NCBI GenBank assembly: GCA_905480605.1
Contig: CAJQRD010000004.1
Coordinates: 20,880-84,879 of the forward strand
DNA length: 64,000 bases
Origin: an uncultured Saprospiraceae bacterium
GTDB taxonomy: Bacteria > Bacteroidota > Bacteroidia > Chitinophagales > Saprospiraceae
Direction: 5' to 3'
Part shown: positions 34,705 to 44,299 of the stretch, one piece after another
How the letters are laid out: every line of letters begins with the position of its first letter
Position numbering within the stretch: the first letter of the stretch is position 1
Translations under genes and position numbers: made by a program
Notes under the pieces: generated by a model
Seen by the model: only the letters and a program-made list of their open reading frames with translations
What the model was told of the DNA's origin: nothing
Databases searched by the model: none

Positions 34705-36399
34705 ATGACATCGGATAAATTAAGTATATCGAGACTTGTTGAAATCGCCTTTTTAAAAGGAATTCAGGATGTCGTATTCTCTCCTGGCTCAAGAAACGCA
34801 CCGTTGGTTATCTCATTTGTTGAGTCTAAAAAATTCAATTGTATTTGTATTCCTGATGAACGTGTAGCTGCTTTTTATGCTATGGGTATGTCATTGAAGA
34901 CTAAGCGACCAACTATAATCTGTTGTACATCAGGTAGTGCGGCATTAAATTATGCACCTGCTATATGTGAGGCTTTTTATCAATATATTCCTTTATTGGT
35001 TATAACTGCAGATCGGCCAATTGAATGGATCGATCAGGGGATAGGTCAGTCAATAAGACAGCACAATATTTATAAGAATTATATCAAAGGTGGATTCCAG
35101 TTTATCCAGGATGCAAACAAAGATGATGACTATTGGTATAATGATCGTGTATCCAATGAGGCTATAAATTTGGCCTTGGCTTCTAATCAAGGTCCAGTAC
35201 ATTTGAATATCCCTTTTAGAGAACCATTATACAATACAATTGAAAGTTTCAATGCTAATGTAAAGCTGATAAATGCTTATGATCATAAAGCTTCATTGTC
35301 TAATGAATCATGGAATGAACTTTCGATAATTTGGAAAAAATCTGAGCGTAAAATTATTTTATTGGGACTTTCACATCCTAATGAGGAGTTAGCAAAATGC
35401 CTAAATATTTTAGTCAAAGATCAATCGGTTATTTTACTTACTGAAACTTGTTCTAACGTGACTGTTGATAATGGTATACAGTGTATTGACAGAGTCATAA
35501 CAACTTTTGCAAATGAAGATGTTTTTAAGGCGGATTTGGTATTGACATTTGGAGGTCCTGTAATTTCTAAGAAGATTAAAAAATTCTTTCAAAGAAATAA
35601 GCCCAAATATCACTGGGATCTTAGATCGGGTAAAGGTTTGGATACCTTCCAATCTTTGACTCATAAAATTGATGCAGACGCAATTTATTTTTTAAATCAT
35701 CTTATCGATTATAAAAGTGTTAACAATAGTCAGTTTAATCAATCCTGGGTTGGTCGTAATAATGAAGTTGAAGCTGCTCATGATAAATTTATAGAGAATA
35801 CTGAATTATCTGACTTAAAAGTTTTCGATTTAATACTTAATGCAATGCCTGATAATATCAATCTACATTTAAGTAACAGCGCTATCGTAAGGTATGCTCA
35901 GTTGTTCAACCAAAATGTAAGTGTTAATTATTTTGCCAATAGAGGAGTAAGCGGAATTGATGGTTCTACTTCTACAGCATTGGGGTATGCCAGTTTGTCA
36001 GAAGAGGATAACTTATTGATAACAGGTGATATGTCCTTCTTTTATGATAGCAATGCATTCTGGCACAATCATTTGCCGAAGAATTTTAAAATAATTATGG
36101 TGAATAATAGTGGGGGAGGTATCTTTAGAATAATACCAGGTCCTTCGACAACCAATCAACTTGATCAGTTTTTTGAGGCAACACATCCCAACAATGCTGA
36201 GAAAGTTAGTGAGATGTTTGGTTTTGACTATAAAGCTGTTTCTTCTATTCAAGACTTAAGCGAAGCTCTGAAAAATTTATTTGAATCTTCTAATGATAAT
36301 TTACAAATTCTTGAGGTTTTCACTCCAAGACATAAAAACCAAGAAATTCTATCTAAATATTTTGATTTTATATCTGATGAGGTTCAGTTAAAATCTTAA
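34705..36399 (+). CDS. menD: SEPHCHC synthase
   Basis: A thiamine-diphosphate enzyme joining isochorismate and 2-oxoglutarate, the first committed menaquinone step. The 564 residues have an N-terminal Pyr domain (VVFSPGSRNAPL, CIPDERVAAFYAMGMS, CTSGSAALNYAPAICEA) and a central domain. The TPP-binding region is GDMSFFYDSNAFW... to VNNSGGGIFRIIPG (the GD-to-NN motif). Second gene of menFD. Confidence 0.96.
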   Translation: MTSDKLSISRLVEIAFLKGIQDVVFSPGSRNAPLVISFVESKKFNCICIPDERVAAFYAMGMSLKTKRPTIICCTSGSAALNYAPAICEAFYQYIPLLVITADRPIEWIDQGIGQSIRQHNIYKNYIKGGFQFIQDANKDDDYWYNDRVSNEAINLALASNQGPVHLNIPFREPLYNTIESFNANVKLINAYDHKASLSNESWNELSIIWKKSERKIILLGLSHPNEELAKCLNILVKDQSVILLTETCSNVTVDNGIQCIDRVITTFANEDVFKADLVLTFGGPVISKKIKKFFQRNKPKYHWDLRSGKGLDTFQSLTHKIDADAIYFLNHLIDYKSVNNSQFNQSWVGRNNEVEAAHDKFIENTELSDLKVFDLILNAMPDNINLHLSNSAIVRYAQLFNQNVSVNYFANRGVSGIDGSTSTALGYASLSEEDNLLITGDMSFFYDSNAFWHNHLPKNFKIIMVNNSGGGIFRIIPGPSTTNQLDQFFEATHPNNAEKVSEMFGFDYKAVSSIQDLSEALKNLFESSNDNLQILEVFTPRHKNQEILSKYFDFISDEVQLKS

Positions 36400-36429
36400 G
36401 CCCAGGTTTGTTAGACTAATATTTATCGA

Positions 36430-37578
36430 ATGCGACTTATCTTCAAATTATTATTTTCTTTCATTTATATTTTATCATTTTCAAGTTGTATTGATGATGA
36501 GGTATCTGATGTTATTGTAATAAAAGGTGTGACAATATTTGATGGAGAAATTGTCTTTAGAAATTCAAATTTAATATTCTGTAAAGATTCAATTATCAGT
36601 ATTTCTAGTGAGAATGCATATCCAAAGAATGCAATTGTCATCGAAGGATATGGTAAGACAGTTATTCCACCAATGATAAATGCTCATGTCCATGTCATGG
36701 ACTCTATTAATTTGTTTGATGCCCAACGAGATGGTATATTTGGAATGTTAGACATGTTTACTACAGATTCTAGGGCAAATTACTTCAAGGGTTTTAACAA
36801 TCGATTATACAGCTCTTATTACTATTCTTCAAATGTGGGTGCTACAGTGCCAGGAGGTCATGGTACTCAATTTGGAATAAACATTCCGACAATAAACAAT
36901 TTAATAAGCCCTAAGCAATTTGTAACGGACAGACTTGTTGCAGGTGCTGACTATATTAAAATAACTCAAGAATCCTCAATGAATGTGCTGTCTGATTCAT
37001 TACTTGAGCTTGTAATTCTTGAGGCTAAGAATTCAAATTTAATTTCTATAGCCCATATATCTGATGTTAGGAATGCTGTAAAGTTAGCAGGTTTTAATAT
37101 TAATGGCCTAGCTCACATTTGGTATAGAAAAGGTTCTATAATTGATTCTATTGAGATTCAAGAATTGAAAAGTCGTAGTGTGTTTGTGATTCCAACTCTT
37201 AGTGTAATAGAAGAAGTTATAAAAAGTCAGATTGAAGAAATTAATTATTTAAAATTTTCGGAAGTACAAAGTGAGGTAGAAAAATTATTGGAGAATGATA
37301 TCTCAATTTTGGTAGGCACAGATTCACCAAATTTTAATCTTAATTATACCACTGATTATTTTAATGAACTGGAATTGCTTCATAGTTGTGGACTCTCAAA
37401 CATAGAGGTTCTGAGATCTGCAACATCAAATATTTACAAAGCTTTTAATTTGAATGAATTTACATTCTTAAAAAGTGGTGGCAAGTCAAGTTTTATTCTT
37501 TTGAGTGGTGATCCAATTGAAAGAATTGAAGAAATCAGAAATGAAAAACGAATTTGGAAGAATGGGATTGAATTGTAA
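36430..37578 (+). CDS. Amidohydrolase-family lipoprotein
   Basis: A 382-residue protein with lipobox FSSC (C20), so attached to the envelope. Amidohydrolase metal site: HVH in INAHVHVMD, the bridging lysine candidate in YIKITQE, His in SIAHIS and GLAHIWY, and Asp in VGTDSPN. All ligands of a binuclear site are present. The family covers imidazolonepropionase-like and prolidase-like hydrolases; the substrate cannot be deduced. It lies 30 bases after menD, so may share that transcript. Confidence 0.85.
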   Translation: MRLIFKLLFSFIYILSFSSCIDDEVSDVIVIKGVTIFDGEIVFRNSNLIFCKDSIISISSENAYPKNAIVIEGYGKTVIPPMINAHVHVMDSINLFDAQRDGIFGMLDMFTTDSRANYFKGFNNRLYSSYYYSSNVGATVPGGHGTQFGINIPTINNLISPKQFVTDRLVAGADYIKITQESSMNVLSDSLLELVILEAKNSNLISIAHISDVRNAVKLAGFNINGLAHIWYRKGSIIDSIEIQELKSRSVFVIPTLSVIEEVIKSQIEEINYLKFSEVQSEVEKLLENDISILVGTDSPNFNLNYTTDYFNELELLHSCGLSNIEVLRSATSNIYKAFNLNEFTFLKSGGKSSFILLSGDPIERIEEIRNEKRIWKNGIEL

Positions 37579-38180
37579 TTGCTGGAACAATTCATTGGTT
37601 ATTTTTTTTTGACAATAATATTCTATAGTTTTCTCGTTTAAAAAAGTATTAGTCTAATCACATATTAGTTAACGTACTAGATAACAACCTCAAAAGGAAT
37701 TAAACTATTTCTATTAGTACTTACCTTTATTACTGTTTCTGAAAATTGCAAATCACATGAGCACTCAATGAGTTCAGATCTTGTGAGATAAAATTTTATG
37801 AAGGTAATACCTAGTTGTCAAAATTACAATTTATCAACCAACATAGTAAGAATAAAGAGGCAGATGCTCTTTGTGAGAAATCAAACAAATATTTGACTAT
37901 CTGATGGATATTTTTAGGTACTCAGGTTGTATTTTTTCTTAGTCAATTAAGCAAAAAAAATGATCAAAATAGTGAAATAGCGCTATTTTAAATAATGATC
38001 TGGTAGAATTAACTCACTACAATAACATTTCCTTTCATTGATTCTATAATACATCCTTCAATATCTAATTGTATATAAAACTGATAATTAATGATATTAT
38101 TTGTTGTTAATGGGGCATGTATACATAATATAATATATATAAATATAAAAAATATGTAACTTAAGGACTTAATTGGAATT
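37579..38180. other. 600-bp gap with possible decayed coding trace
   Basis: No intact gene. A frame at 37761-37991 reads protein-like (NKEADALCEKSNKYL, then a hydrophobic WIFLGTQVVFFLSQL) but has TAG at 37812 and TGA at 37902. It could be a remnant or chance. A 14-bp palindrome AAATAGCGCTATTT lies at 37975-37988. The last 80 bases before the next ATG are a TA-rich run likely to hold its promoter. No TAnnTTTG box was found. Confidence 0.35.
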
Positions 38181-40193
38181 ATGAAAATTCAAACCTTAAG
38201 CTGGGCTGTAATAATGGTATTTTGCAGTATAGTAACAAATGCTCAAGAGACTTCAATTGCGGATTGTACTGATGGAATTGACAATGATGGCGATGGTCTA
38301 ATTGATTTAAACGATGATGATTGTTCTTGTGGTGATTTGATCACAAGTTCACTGATACCAAACCCTTCTTTTGAAGAAATGTCTTGTTGTCCAATGACAG
38401 AGGCAGAATTGAATTGTGCAAATGATTGGATTCAAGCTTCAGCGGCTACCACTGATTATGTTCATACTTGTGGTGTTCTTGGTAATCCATTTTTAAGTTT
38501 TGAGGCACCCTTGCCTTTTCCGGATGGGGAGGGGGCTATAGGTTTTAGGGATGGAAAACCTGGATCTCCAAATTTTAAAGAATATACTGGTGCATGTTTG
38601 ACAGGCCCAATGACCGAAGGTGTTGAATATAGATTAGACTTCTTTGTTGGTTTTCACGATGATCCAGGCAGTTTGATTTTTGATATGGCAGTTTTTGCAA
38701 CAACAGACTGTAATAGCCTTCCTTTTGGTAATGGAGTCACAGATATTGGATGTCCGACAAATACTCAAGACTGGGTGCAAATCGGAGAAATGCAGGTAAA
38801 AGGAGAAAATGAATGGAAAAATGTAGTTTTTGATTTTATGGCTGATCAACCTTACAGTGCAATTGTTTTAGGCCCTGCTTGCGATGTCAATCCTAATTTT
38901 TTGATGGACCCATATTTTTATTTTGATAGATTGGTGTTGGCTGAGAGAAGTATGTTTACTGTCCCACTTAATATAGACGGTGATATTTGTACTGATAATT
39001 TAGTACTCTCAGTTGACGAAGTTGAAAACGCAAATTACCAATGGTTTATCAATGGTGTTGCCATTGATAATGCAACGACGAATCAACTTCCGATTCCCAA
39101 TGATCCAACTTCAATTGCTACTTTCGAAGCAATGGTAATAACAGCAACAGGATGCAGTAATAGTGTCACTTTTAATGTGGAAATTCCTTCTTATCAAACT
39201 GATTTGTCTGAAACAATATGTTATGGTGAGACTTATAACTTGTTTGGTTTTGTTTTGGACTCTACGGATGTTTATACTCTAACTACGACAGCTTCGGATG
39301 GATGTGACAGTATGGTTGTTCTAAACTTGGTGGTGCTGGATAATATTGAGATCCCTTTAGAGTATGATATCTGTACTGGGGAACAAATTGTGATCAACAG
39401 TCAACCTTTCTCGGTAGGTGGTCAGTATTCGCAAATGCTTACCTCTGAGGATGGATGTGACAGTATTTTAGTTATAAATATTATTGAGTTGCCAATACTT
39501 GCCTCGGACAATAACTTTGAAATATGCACTGGACAAACTATTACAATTAACAACGAAGGTTTTTCAACTTCAGGTGATTTCCAACAGACATTGACTTCCT
39601 CAAATGGTTGTGACAGTATAGTAAATATTGCAATATCAATTTTACAAGGCGAAACCAATAGAGATTACTATACAATTTGTGGCTCTAATCCAGTGACAAT
39701 TGATGGTGTGGAATATACAGCGTCAGGAGAGTTTGCAGAGAACTTCACAGATGCAAACGGGTGTCAGGGAAGTAATATTATTGTGATAGAAAATGATCCA
39801 AATTGTGAAAATTGTGGTTCTGATCCTTTATTTGCATCCAGTATATCCATTCAAAGGCAAACAGAAGAATTTTATGAAGTTGTTGTTTTAAAAGATGGAA
39901 AAACCATTTTGAAAGATATCTTCAATGCTGAATCTACTTCTGATGTTTTGGTTAGATACATTGTAGTTAAAAATCAAATAACGAATAATGATTTAATTGC
40001 GAATGAATTTGAATCAAAGATGTCAAACAATTATTATAAATTAAGTAATTCAAAATTTGTAGCAAAGGAATGGTTTGATAAGAACGATGTCAATGTTACC
40101 AAGCAATTCCGTATTGACGTAAATGGTGAATTTCAAATGTTGAAAAAACAAATTGACAAATTGAAAGTTGGCAACAGGATGTCACATATATAG
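38181..40193 (+). CDS. Secreted protein with Cys-rich 'GCDS' repeats
   Basis: A 670-residue protein. It has a signal peptide (cleavage near TNAQ), then a calcium-binding-like DCTDGIDNDGDGLIDLNDDDC segment (about 28-49). A beta-sandwich-like domain (about 50-260) contains several Cys. Four repeats of about 45 residues follow (about 345-535), each of form ICxG-x(n)-F..GxYxxxLTSxDGCDS. The C-terminal 130 residues are unique. The repeats occur in large secreted proteins of Saprospiria. No canonical type IX sorting domain was found at the end. Likely an adhesin-like surface or secreted protein. Confidence 0.8.
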   Translation: MKIQTLSWAVIMVFCSIVTNAQETSIADCTDGIDNDGDGLIDLNDDDCSCGDLITSSLIPNPSFEEMSCCPMTEAELNCANDWIQASAATTDYVHTCGVLGNPFLSFEAPLPFPDGEGAIGFRDGKPGSPNFKEYTGACLTGPMTEGVEYRLDFFVGFHDDPGSLIFDMAVFATTDCNSLPFGNGVTDIGCPTNTQDWVQIGEMQVKGENEWKNVVFDFMADQPYSAIVLGPACDVNPNFLMDPYFYFDRLVLAERSMFTVPLNIDGDICTDNLVLSVDEVENANYQWFINGVAIDNATTNQLPIPNDPTSIATFEAMVITATGCSNSVTFNVEIPSYQTDLSETICYGETYNLFGFVLDSTDVYTLTTTASDGCDSMVVLNLVVLDNIEIPLEYDICTGEQIVINSQPFSVGGQYSQMLTSEDGCDSILVINIIELPILASDNNFEICTGQTITINNEGFSTSGDFQQTLTSSNGCDSIVNIAISILQGETNRDYYTICGSNPVTIDGVEYTASGEFAENFTDANGCQGSNIIVIENDPNCENCGSDPLFASSISIQRQTEEFYEVVVLKDGKTILKDIFNAESTSDVLVRYIVVKNQITNNDLIANEFESKMSNNYYKLSNSKFVAKEWFDKNDVNVTKQFRIDVNGEFQMLKKQIDKLKVGNRMSHI

Positions 40194-40261
40194 TTTCTTA
40201 GAAGCCTTAGCTGAATATAGAAATAGAGGAGATGCCACTATCTAACAGAAATTATTAATAA

Positions 40262-40296
40262 AAAGAGGGACATCAGAAATACTGATGTCCCTCTTT
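40262..40296. terminator. Bidirectional terminator
   Basis: A perfect 15-bp stem, AAAGAGGGACATCAG / CTGATGTCCCTCTTT, with loop AAATA. A- and T-rich flanks on both sides suit both the secreted-protein gene and the convergent fadA. Confidence 0.9.
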
Positions 40297-40314
40297 ATTA
40301 ATTATTATGCTTTT

Positions 40315-41487
40315 TTAATTCAACAACTCATAAATTCCAGCAATACCTTGCCCACCACCTACACAAGCCGTAACCATTCCATATTTCTGATTTCTAAGTC
40401 TCATTTCATTAAACAATTGCACAGATAGTTTAGCACCAGTACACCCTAGTGGATGACCCAATGCAATGGCACCGCCATTTACATTAACGATGTCTGGATT
40501 CAATCCAGCATTTTCAATGACCCCAAGAGCTTGCACTGCAAATGCTTCATTCAATTCTATTTGTTCAATATCATTTAGTTTGATGCCTGCTTGCTTAACA
40601 GCTTTCGGAATAGCAACGCAAGGTCCCATTCCCATATAAAGAGGATCCAGTCCACCAACAGCACATGAGATCAATCTAGCAATTGGCTTTAGATTTAATT
40701 TGTTAACCATTTCTTCACTCATTACCATAACAAAGGCAGCACCATCGGATGTTTGCGATGAGTTACCTGCCGTTACCGTACCTTTGTTTTTGAAAACGGG
40801 TCTTAATCTAGCCAATCCTTCAATTGAAGTATCTCTACGCACACCTTCATCTACAGCAACGGTATGCTCGGATTCTACACGCTTGTTGTCTTTTACAAAA
40901 ACTTCTTTGACTGTTACTGGAACAATTTGATCAGTAAATTTTCCACCATCAATTGCAGCTGCCGCTTTTAGATGAGAGTTGTAAGAAAACTCATCAGCAG
41001 CTTCTCTAGTGATATTATACTTAGTTGCTACTGCTTCAGCAGTTGAACCCATTCCTACATGATAATTGATATAATCCATAGCGGCATTATAGCTAGGAGC
41101 AAGTTTGTAACCTGTCATAGGAATAGTACTCATATTCTCTGTACCGCCGGCTATATATATGTGTCCCATGCCGGCATTTATTTTTGCTGAAGCTATAGAG
41201 ATCGTTTCCAATCCAGAGGCACAGTATCTGTTTACTGTCATGCCTGGAACTTCGAAGCCCAAAGCTCTAGCAGAGATAAGTCTACCGATTTGTAAACCTT
41301 GCTCTCCTTCAGGGTTGGCGCAACCAACGATCATGTCGTCAATTAACTTAGGATCAACTTCAGGAACTGTAGACATCAAGTGCTTAACCACATCAACAGC
41401 CAAGTCATCAGATCTGTAATTTTTAAATCCTCCTTTTTTCGCTTTTCCCACTGCTGATCTAAATCCCGCTACTATATATGCATCCAT
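40315..41487 (-). CDS. fadA: Acetyl-CoA acyltransferase (thiolase)
   Basis: The thiolytic last step of fatty-acid beta-oxidation. The 390 residues are complete. The nucleophilic Cys is C89 (NRYCASGLE). The C-terminal GHPLGCTGAK and CVGGGQGIAG motifs hold the His and second Cys, and NEAFAVQ is present. The open frame runs to 41568, but the ATG at 41487 matches the family start (MDAYIVAGFRSAVGKAKKG). It lies 87 bases after fadN in a conserved fadN-fadA order. Confidence 0.96.
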   Translation of the reverse strand: MDAYIVAGFRSAVGKAKKGGFKNYRSDDLAVDVVKHLMSTVPEVDPKLIDDMIVGCANPEGEQGLQIGRLISARALGFEVPGMTVNRYCASGLETISIASAKINAGMGHIYIAGGTENMSTIPMTGYKLAPSYNAAMDYINYHVGMGSTAEAVATKYNITREAADEFSYNSHLKAAAAIDGGKFTDQIVPVTVKEVFVKDNKRVESEHTVAVDEGVRRDTSIEGLARLRPVFKNKGTVTAGNSSQTSDGAAFVMVMSEEMVNKLNLKPIARLISCAVGGLDPLYMGMGPCVAIPKAVKQAGIKLNDIEQIELNEAFAVQALGVIENAGLNPDIVNVNGGAIALGHPLGCTGAKLSVQLFNEMRLRNQKYGMVTACVGGGQGIAGIYELLN

Positions 41488-41574
41488 TTTATTTTCTTTT
41501 AATATTTTTAAAAATATAAAAACATTTGTTTCTGCTTTTCCTGTATTTAGAATAAGCACTGGCAACAAATTGTA

Positions 41575-43971
41575 TTAGTTTCTCAAAGGTTTATTGTTCA
41601 TCAACATGTACTGAATTCTATCCAAAGTTTTTTGATTCCCCAATAAACTTAAGAAGGCTTCTCTTTCTATGTCGAGCAAATATTGTTCACTTACTTTTTG
41701 TGGTGATGTCAAGTCTCCTCCACACATAACCCAAGCTACTTTTCTTGAAATCTCTACATCATAATCAGACATGTAATTTCCAAGTTTAAATTCATTGATG
41801 GCTGTGTATAGAGTAGCTAAACCAGCTCTTCCTAAGACTGTGATATCATTACGGCTGATAGGTTTTTGATAATTATCGGCAAGATTTAATACCTCTCTTT
41901 TCGCTTCGTAAATATTACGCTTAGCATTGGCTACTACTTGATCCTTGTCACGTTGCATGAGATTATATCCATAGGCTTCATGTGCTGATGTTGCTACAGA
42001 TGCAGTGGCCACTGGTTTGAAATGTTCGATAAGTGTTGGCATTTGTACATCTCCAGGGAAGAAGCTATCTGATGCTCTGACTGCCATTTCTTTAGTACCA
42101 CCACCACCTGGTAGTAGTCCTACACCAACCTCAACCAAACCGATATAAGATTCTGCGGCTAACTTAGAAGCATCACAGTGCATTGTGATTTCACATCCTC
42201 CACCAAATACATATCCTTGGGTAGCGGCTACTACTGGAACGTTAGAGTATCTGCATCTCATGGTTAATTGTTGAAAGCCATCAACCATTTTTTCTAATGT
42301 GTCAAAATCTTTTTGCATCGCTATCATACCGATATTCATCAAATTTGCACCAACTGTGAAGTTTTTAGCATTGTTTCCAATAACCACACCTCTATAGTCA
42401 CCTTTTTCAGCCAGATCTATTGCCCCTGCAATTCCTTGTCCTATGCCTTCTCCAATTGCGTTTGACTTACTTCTAAACTCTACACAAAGTACACCATCAT
42501 CAATATCATGAACTGCACATTCACTGTTTTGAATAACTGGTTTTTTGTGACGGTAATTATCAAGAATTATATAAGTATCTAGACCTGGAATTTCTTTATA
42601 TGATTTGCTTTCTAAATCGTAGTACTTCTTAATACCGTCTTCGATTTTATAAAATACATCTGCTCCAGAGCTTGCCATTTCAGTCACCCAATCAGCAACC
42701 TTTAAATCGTATTCTATAGCAATCTCAATTCCCTTTTGGATACCAATAAAGTCCCAATATTCAAAAGGACCATAATCCCATGCGTATCCTGTTCTCATTG
42801 CATCATCAATGCTATATAAGTGATCAGCAATTTCAGGAACTCTGTTTGAAGTATAAGCTAATAGTTCTGCAAAGTATTCTTTGATAAATTTGCCACCTTT
42901 AGAATCATGGTTGATCAGGGCCTGTAGTCTTTTATCAAGCAATTCTATCTTTCTAGTATCACCAACACTTGGTAATTTAGGTTTGATAGCATCTTCATAT
43001 TGCAATGTCTTTAAGTTGAATGCTTTGAAGTTTTTCTTACCATCAGGGGTACGTTCAAGTTTATAAAATCCTGCCTTAGATTTTCTACCCAGCCACTTAT
43101 TGTCAAGTAAGTGTTGTAACCACTTCGGGTTGTCCTTGCCTCTATATTTTTCAAAGAATACATCATCTTTAACAGCTGATAATACGAATTGAGATACTTT
43201 ATCACCAGTATCTAGTCCTACCAAATCTTGCAGTTTGAATGTTGCAGTTTTTGGTCTTGCAATTAGAGGTCCTGTCAAGGCATCTACCTCTTCAATACCA
43301 AATTCAAACTTATCTGTCAGTTCGTATAATTTGGTAACAGACATAACACCAATTCTATTGGCTATAAATGCAGGGGTATCTTTACACAATACAGTTCTCT
43401 TACCAAGATGTTTGTCCCCAAACTCCATAAAGAAATCTAAAATGTCATCACTGCTTCCAGTATGTGGTATTACTTCTAATAATTCCATGTATCGTGGAGG
43501 GTTAAAGAAGTGAGTTCCACAAAAGTTCTCTTGGAATTCAGCAGACCTTCCTTCAACAAGCATATTGATTGGAATACTAGATGTGTTTGAAGTAACAAAC
43601 GAACCTTTCTTCCTAAATTTTTCAACCTTTTCGAAGATTGTTTTCTTTATATCTAGTCGCTCAATTACCACTTCTATGATCCAATCTGCATCAGAAATCA
43701 ACTCAAAATCATCATCAAAATTACCTGTGGATATGCGTGATGCAAAGTTTTTATCATATAATGGAGCTGGTTTTGTTTTAAGCGCTGTTTTTAGAGCACC
43801 ATTAACGATACTATTTCTAACAGCAGGAATATTCTTTTGCTCATCTGGAAGATTGAATGGCACAATGTCCAACATCACCACTTCCATACCTATATTAGCC
43901 AATTGACACGCTATTCCTGAACCCATAACCCCCGATCCAAGAACGGCTACTTTATTAATATAATGTTTCAT
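41575..43971 (-). CDS. fadN: 3-Hydroxyacyl-CoA dehydrogenase/enoyl-CoA hydratase
   Basis: A bifunctional beta-oxidation enzyme of 798 residues. The N-terminal NAD domain has GSGVMG (12-17), HFFNPPRYM and CKDTPAFIANRIG. Two C-terminal-type HAD domains are in the middle. A crotonase domain occupies about 490-700, with a 'GYVFGGGCEITMHCD' oxyanion segment and EVGVGLLPGGGGTKE. This dehydrogenase-first order is that of B. subtilis FadN, not of E. coli FadB. Electrons from the associated acyl-CoA dehydrogenase would go to EtfAB, encoded at 7.5-9.2 kb. Confidence 0.95.
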   Translation of the reverse strand: MKHYINKVAVLGSGVMGSGIACQLANIGMEVVMLDIVPFNLPDEQKNIPAVRNSIVNGALKTALKTKPAPLYDKNFASRISTGNFDDDFELISDADWIIEVVIERLDIKKTIFEKVEKFRKKGSFVTSNTSSIPINMLVEGRSAEFQENFCGTHFFNPPRYMELLEVIPHTGSSDDILDFFMEFGDKHLGKRTVLCKDTPAFIANRIGVMSVTKLYELTDKFEFGIEEVDALTGPLIARPKTATFKLQDLVGLDTGDKVSQFVLSAVKDDVFFEKYRGKDNPKWLQHLLDNKWLGRKSKAGFYKLERTPDGKKNFKAFNLKTLQYEDAIKPKLPSVGDTRKIELLDKRLQALINHDSKGGKFIKEYFAELLAYTSNRVPEIADHLYSIDDAMRTGYAWDYGPFEYWDFIGIQKGIEIAIEYDLKVADWVTEMASSGADVFYKIEDGIKKYYDLESKSYKEIPGLDTYIILDNYRHKKPVIQNSECAVHDIDDGVLCVEFRSKSNAIGEGIGQGIAGAIDLAEKGDYRGVVIGNNAKNFTVGANLMNIGMIAMQKDFDTLEKMVDGFQQLTMRCRYSNVPVVAATQGYVFGGGCEITMHCDASKLAAESYIGLVEVGVGLLPGGGGTKEMAVRASDSFFPGDVQMPTLIEHFKPVATASVATSAHEAYGYNLMQRDKDQVVANAKRNIYEAKREVLNLADNYQKPISRNDITVLGRAGLATLYTAINEFKLGNYMSDYDVEISRKVAWVMCGGDLTSPQKVSEQYLLDIEREAFLSLLGNQKTLDRIQYMLMNNKPLRN

Positions 43972-44299
43972 TTTTATTCTTTTTTCAAAAATTAAACTCT
44001 AAGTTAAATTTTTTATTTAAAAACCTAACTATCGTATACTATAATTTGTTTAATGCTTCTATGTTTTAATCTTTCTATGCTAAAAATAATTCAAAGTCAA
44101 CAATGCTTCAAAGTCAACAATGTTCAATAATGCCTCAATGTTCAAATGATTTCAATGAACTCAATAATTTTTTGATTTTTTAATCATTAATCATTAATCA
44201 TTAATTCATAATTCTTAGTCCTATAATGCTCAACCCTTAATTTATAATTCTTAATCCTTACTCAATCCATCTTTTTAATCATTAATCATTCACTATTAA
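43972..44299. repeat. Mixed phrase-repeat tract upstream of fadN
   Basis: Non-coding between the fadN start and the Gfo/Idh stop, both on the minus strand. It holds two exact 17-base units of TTCAAAGTCAACAATG(C/T) (44090-44123), then related TTCAATAATG and TCAATGTTCAAATG words. TAATCATTAATCATTAA words and ATAATTCTTAATCC words continue to the Gfo/Idh stop codon. The fadN promoter should be within 43972-44090. Confidence 0.7.
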
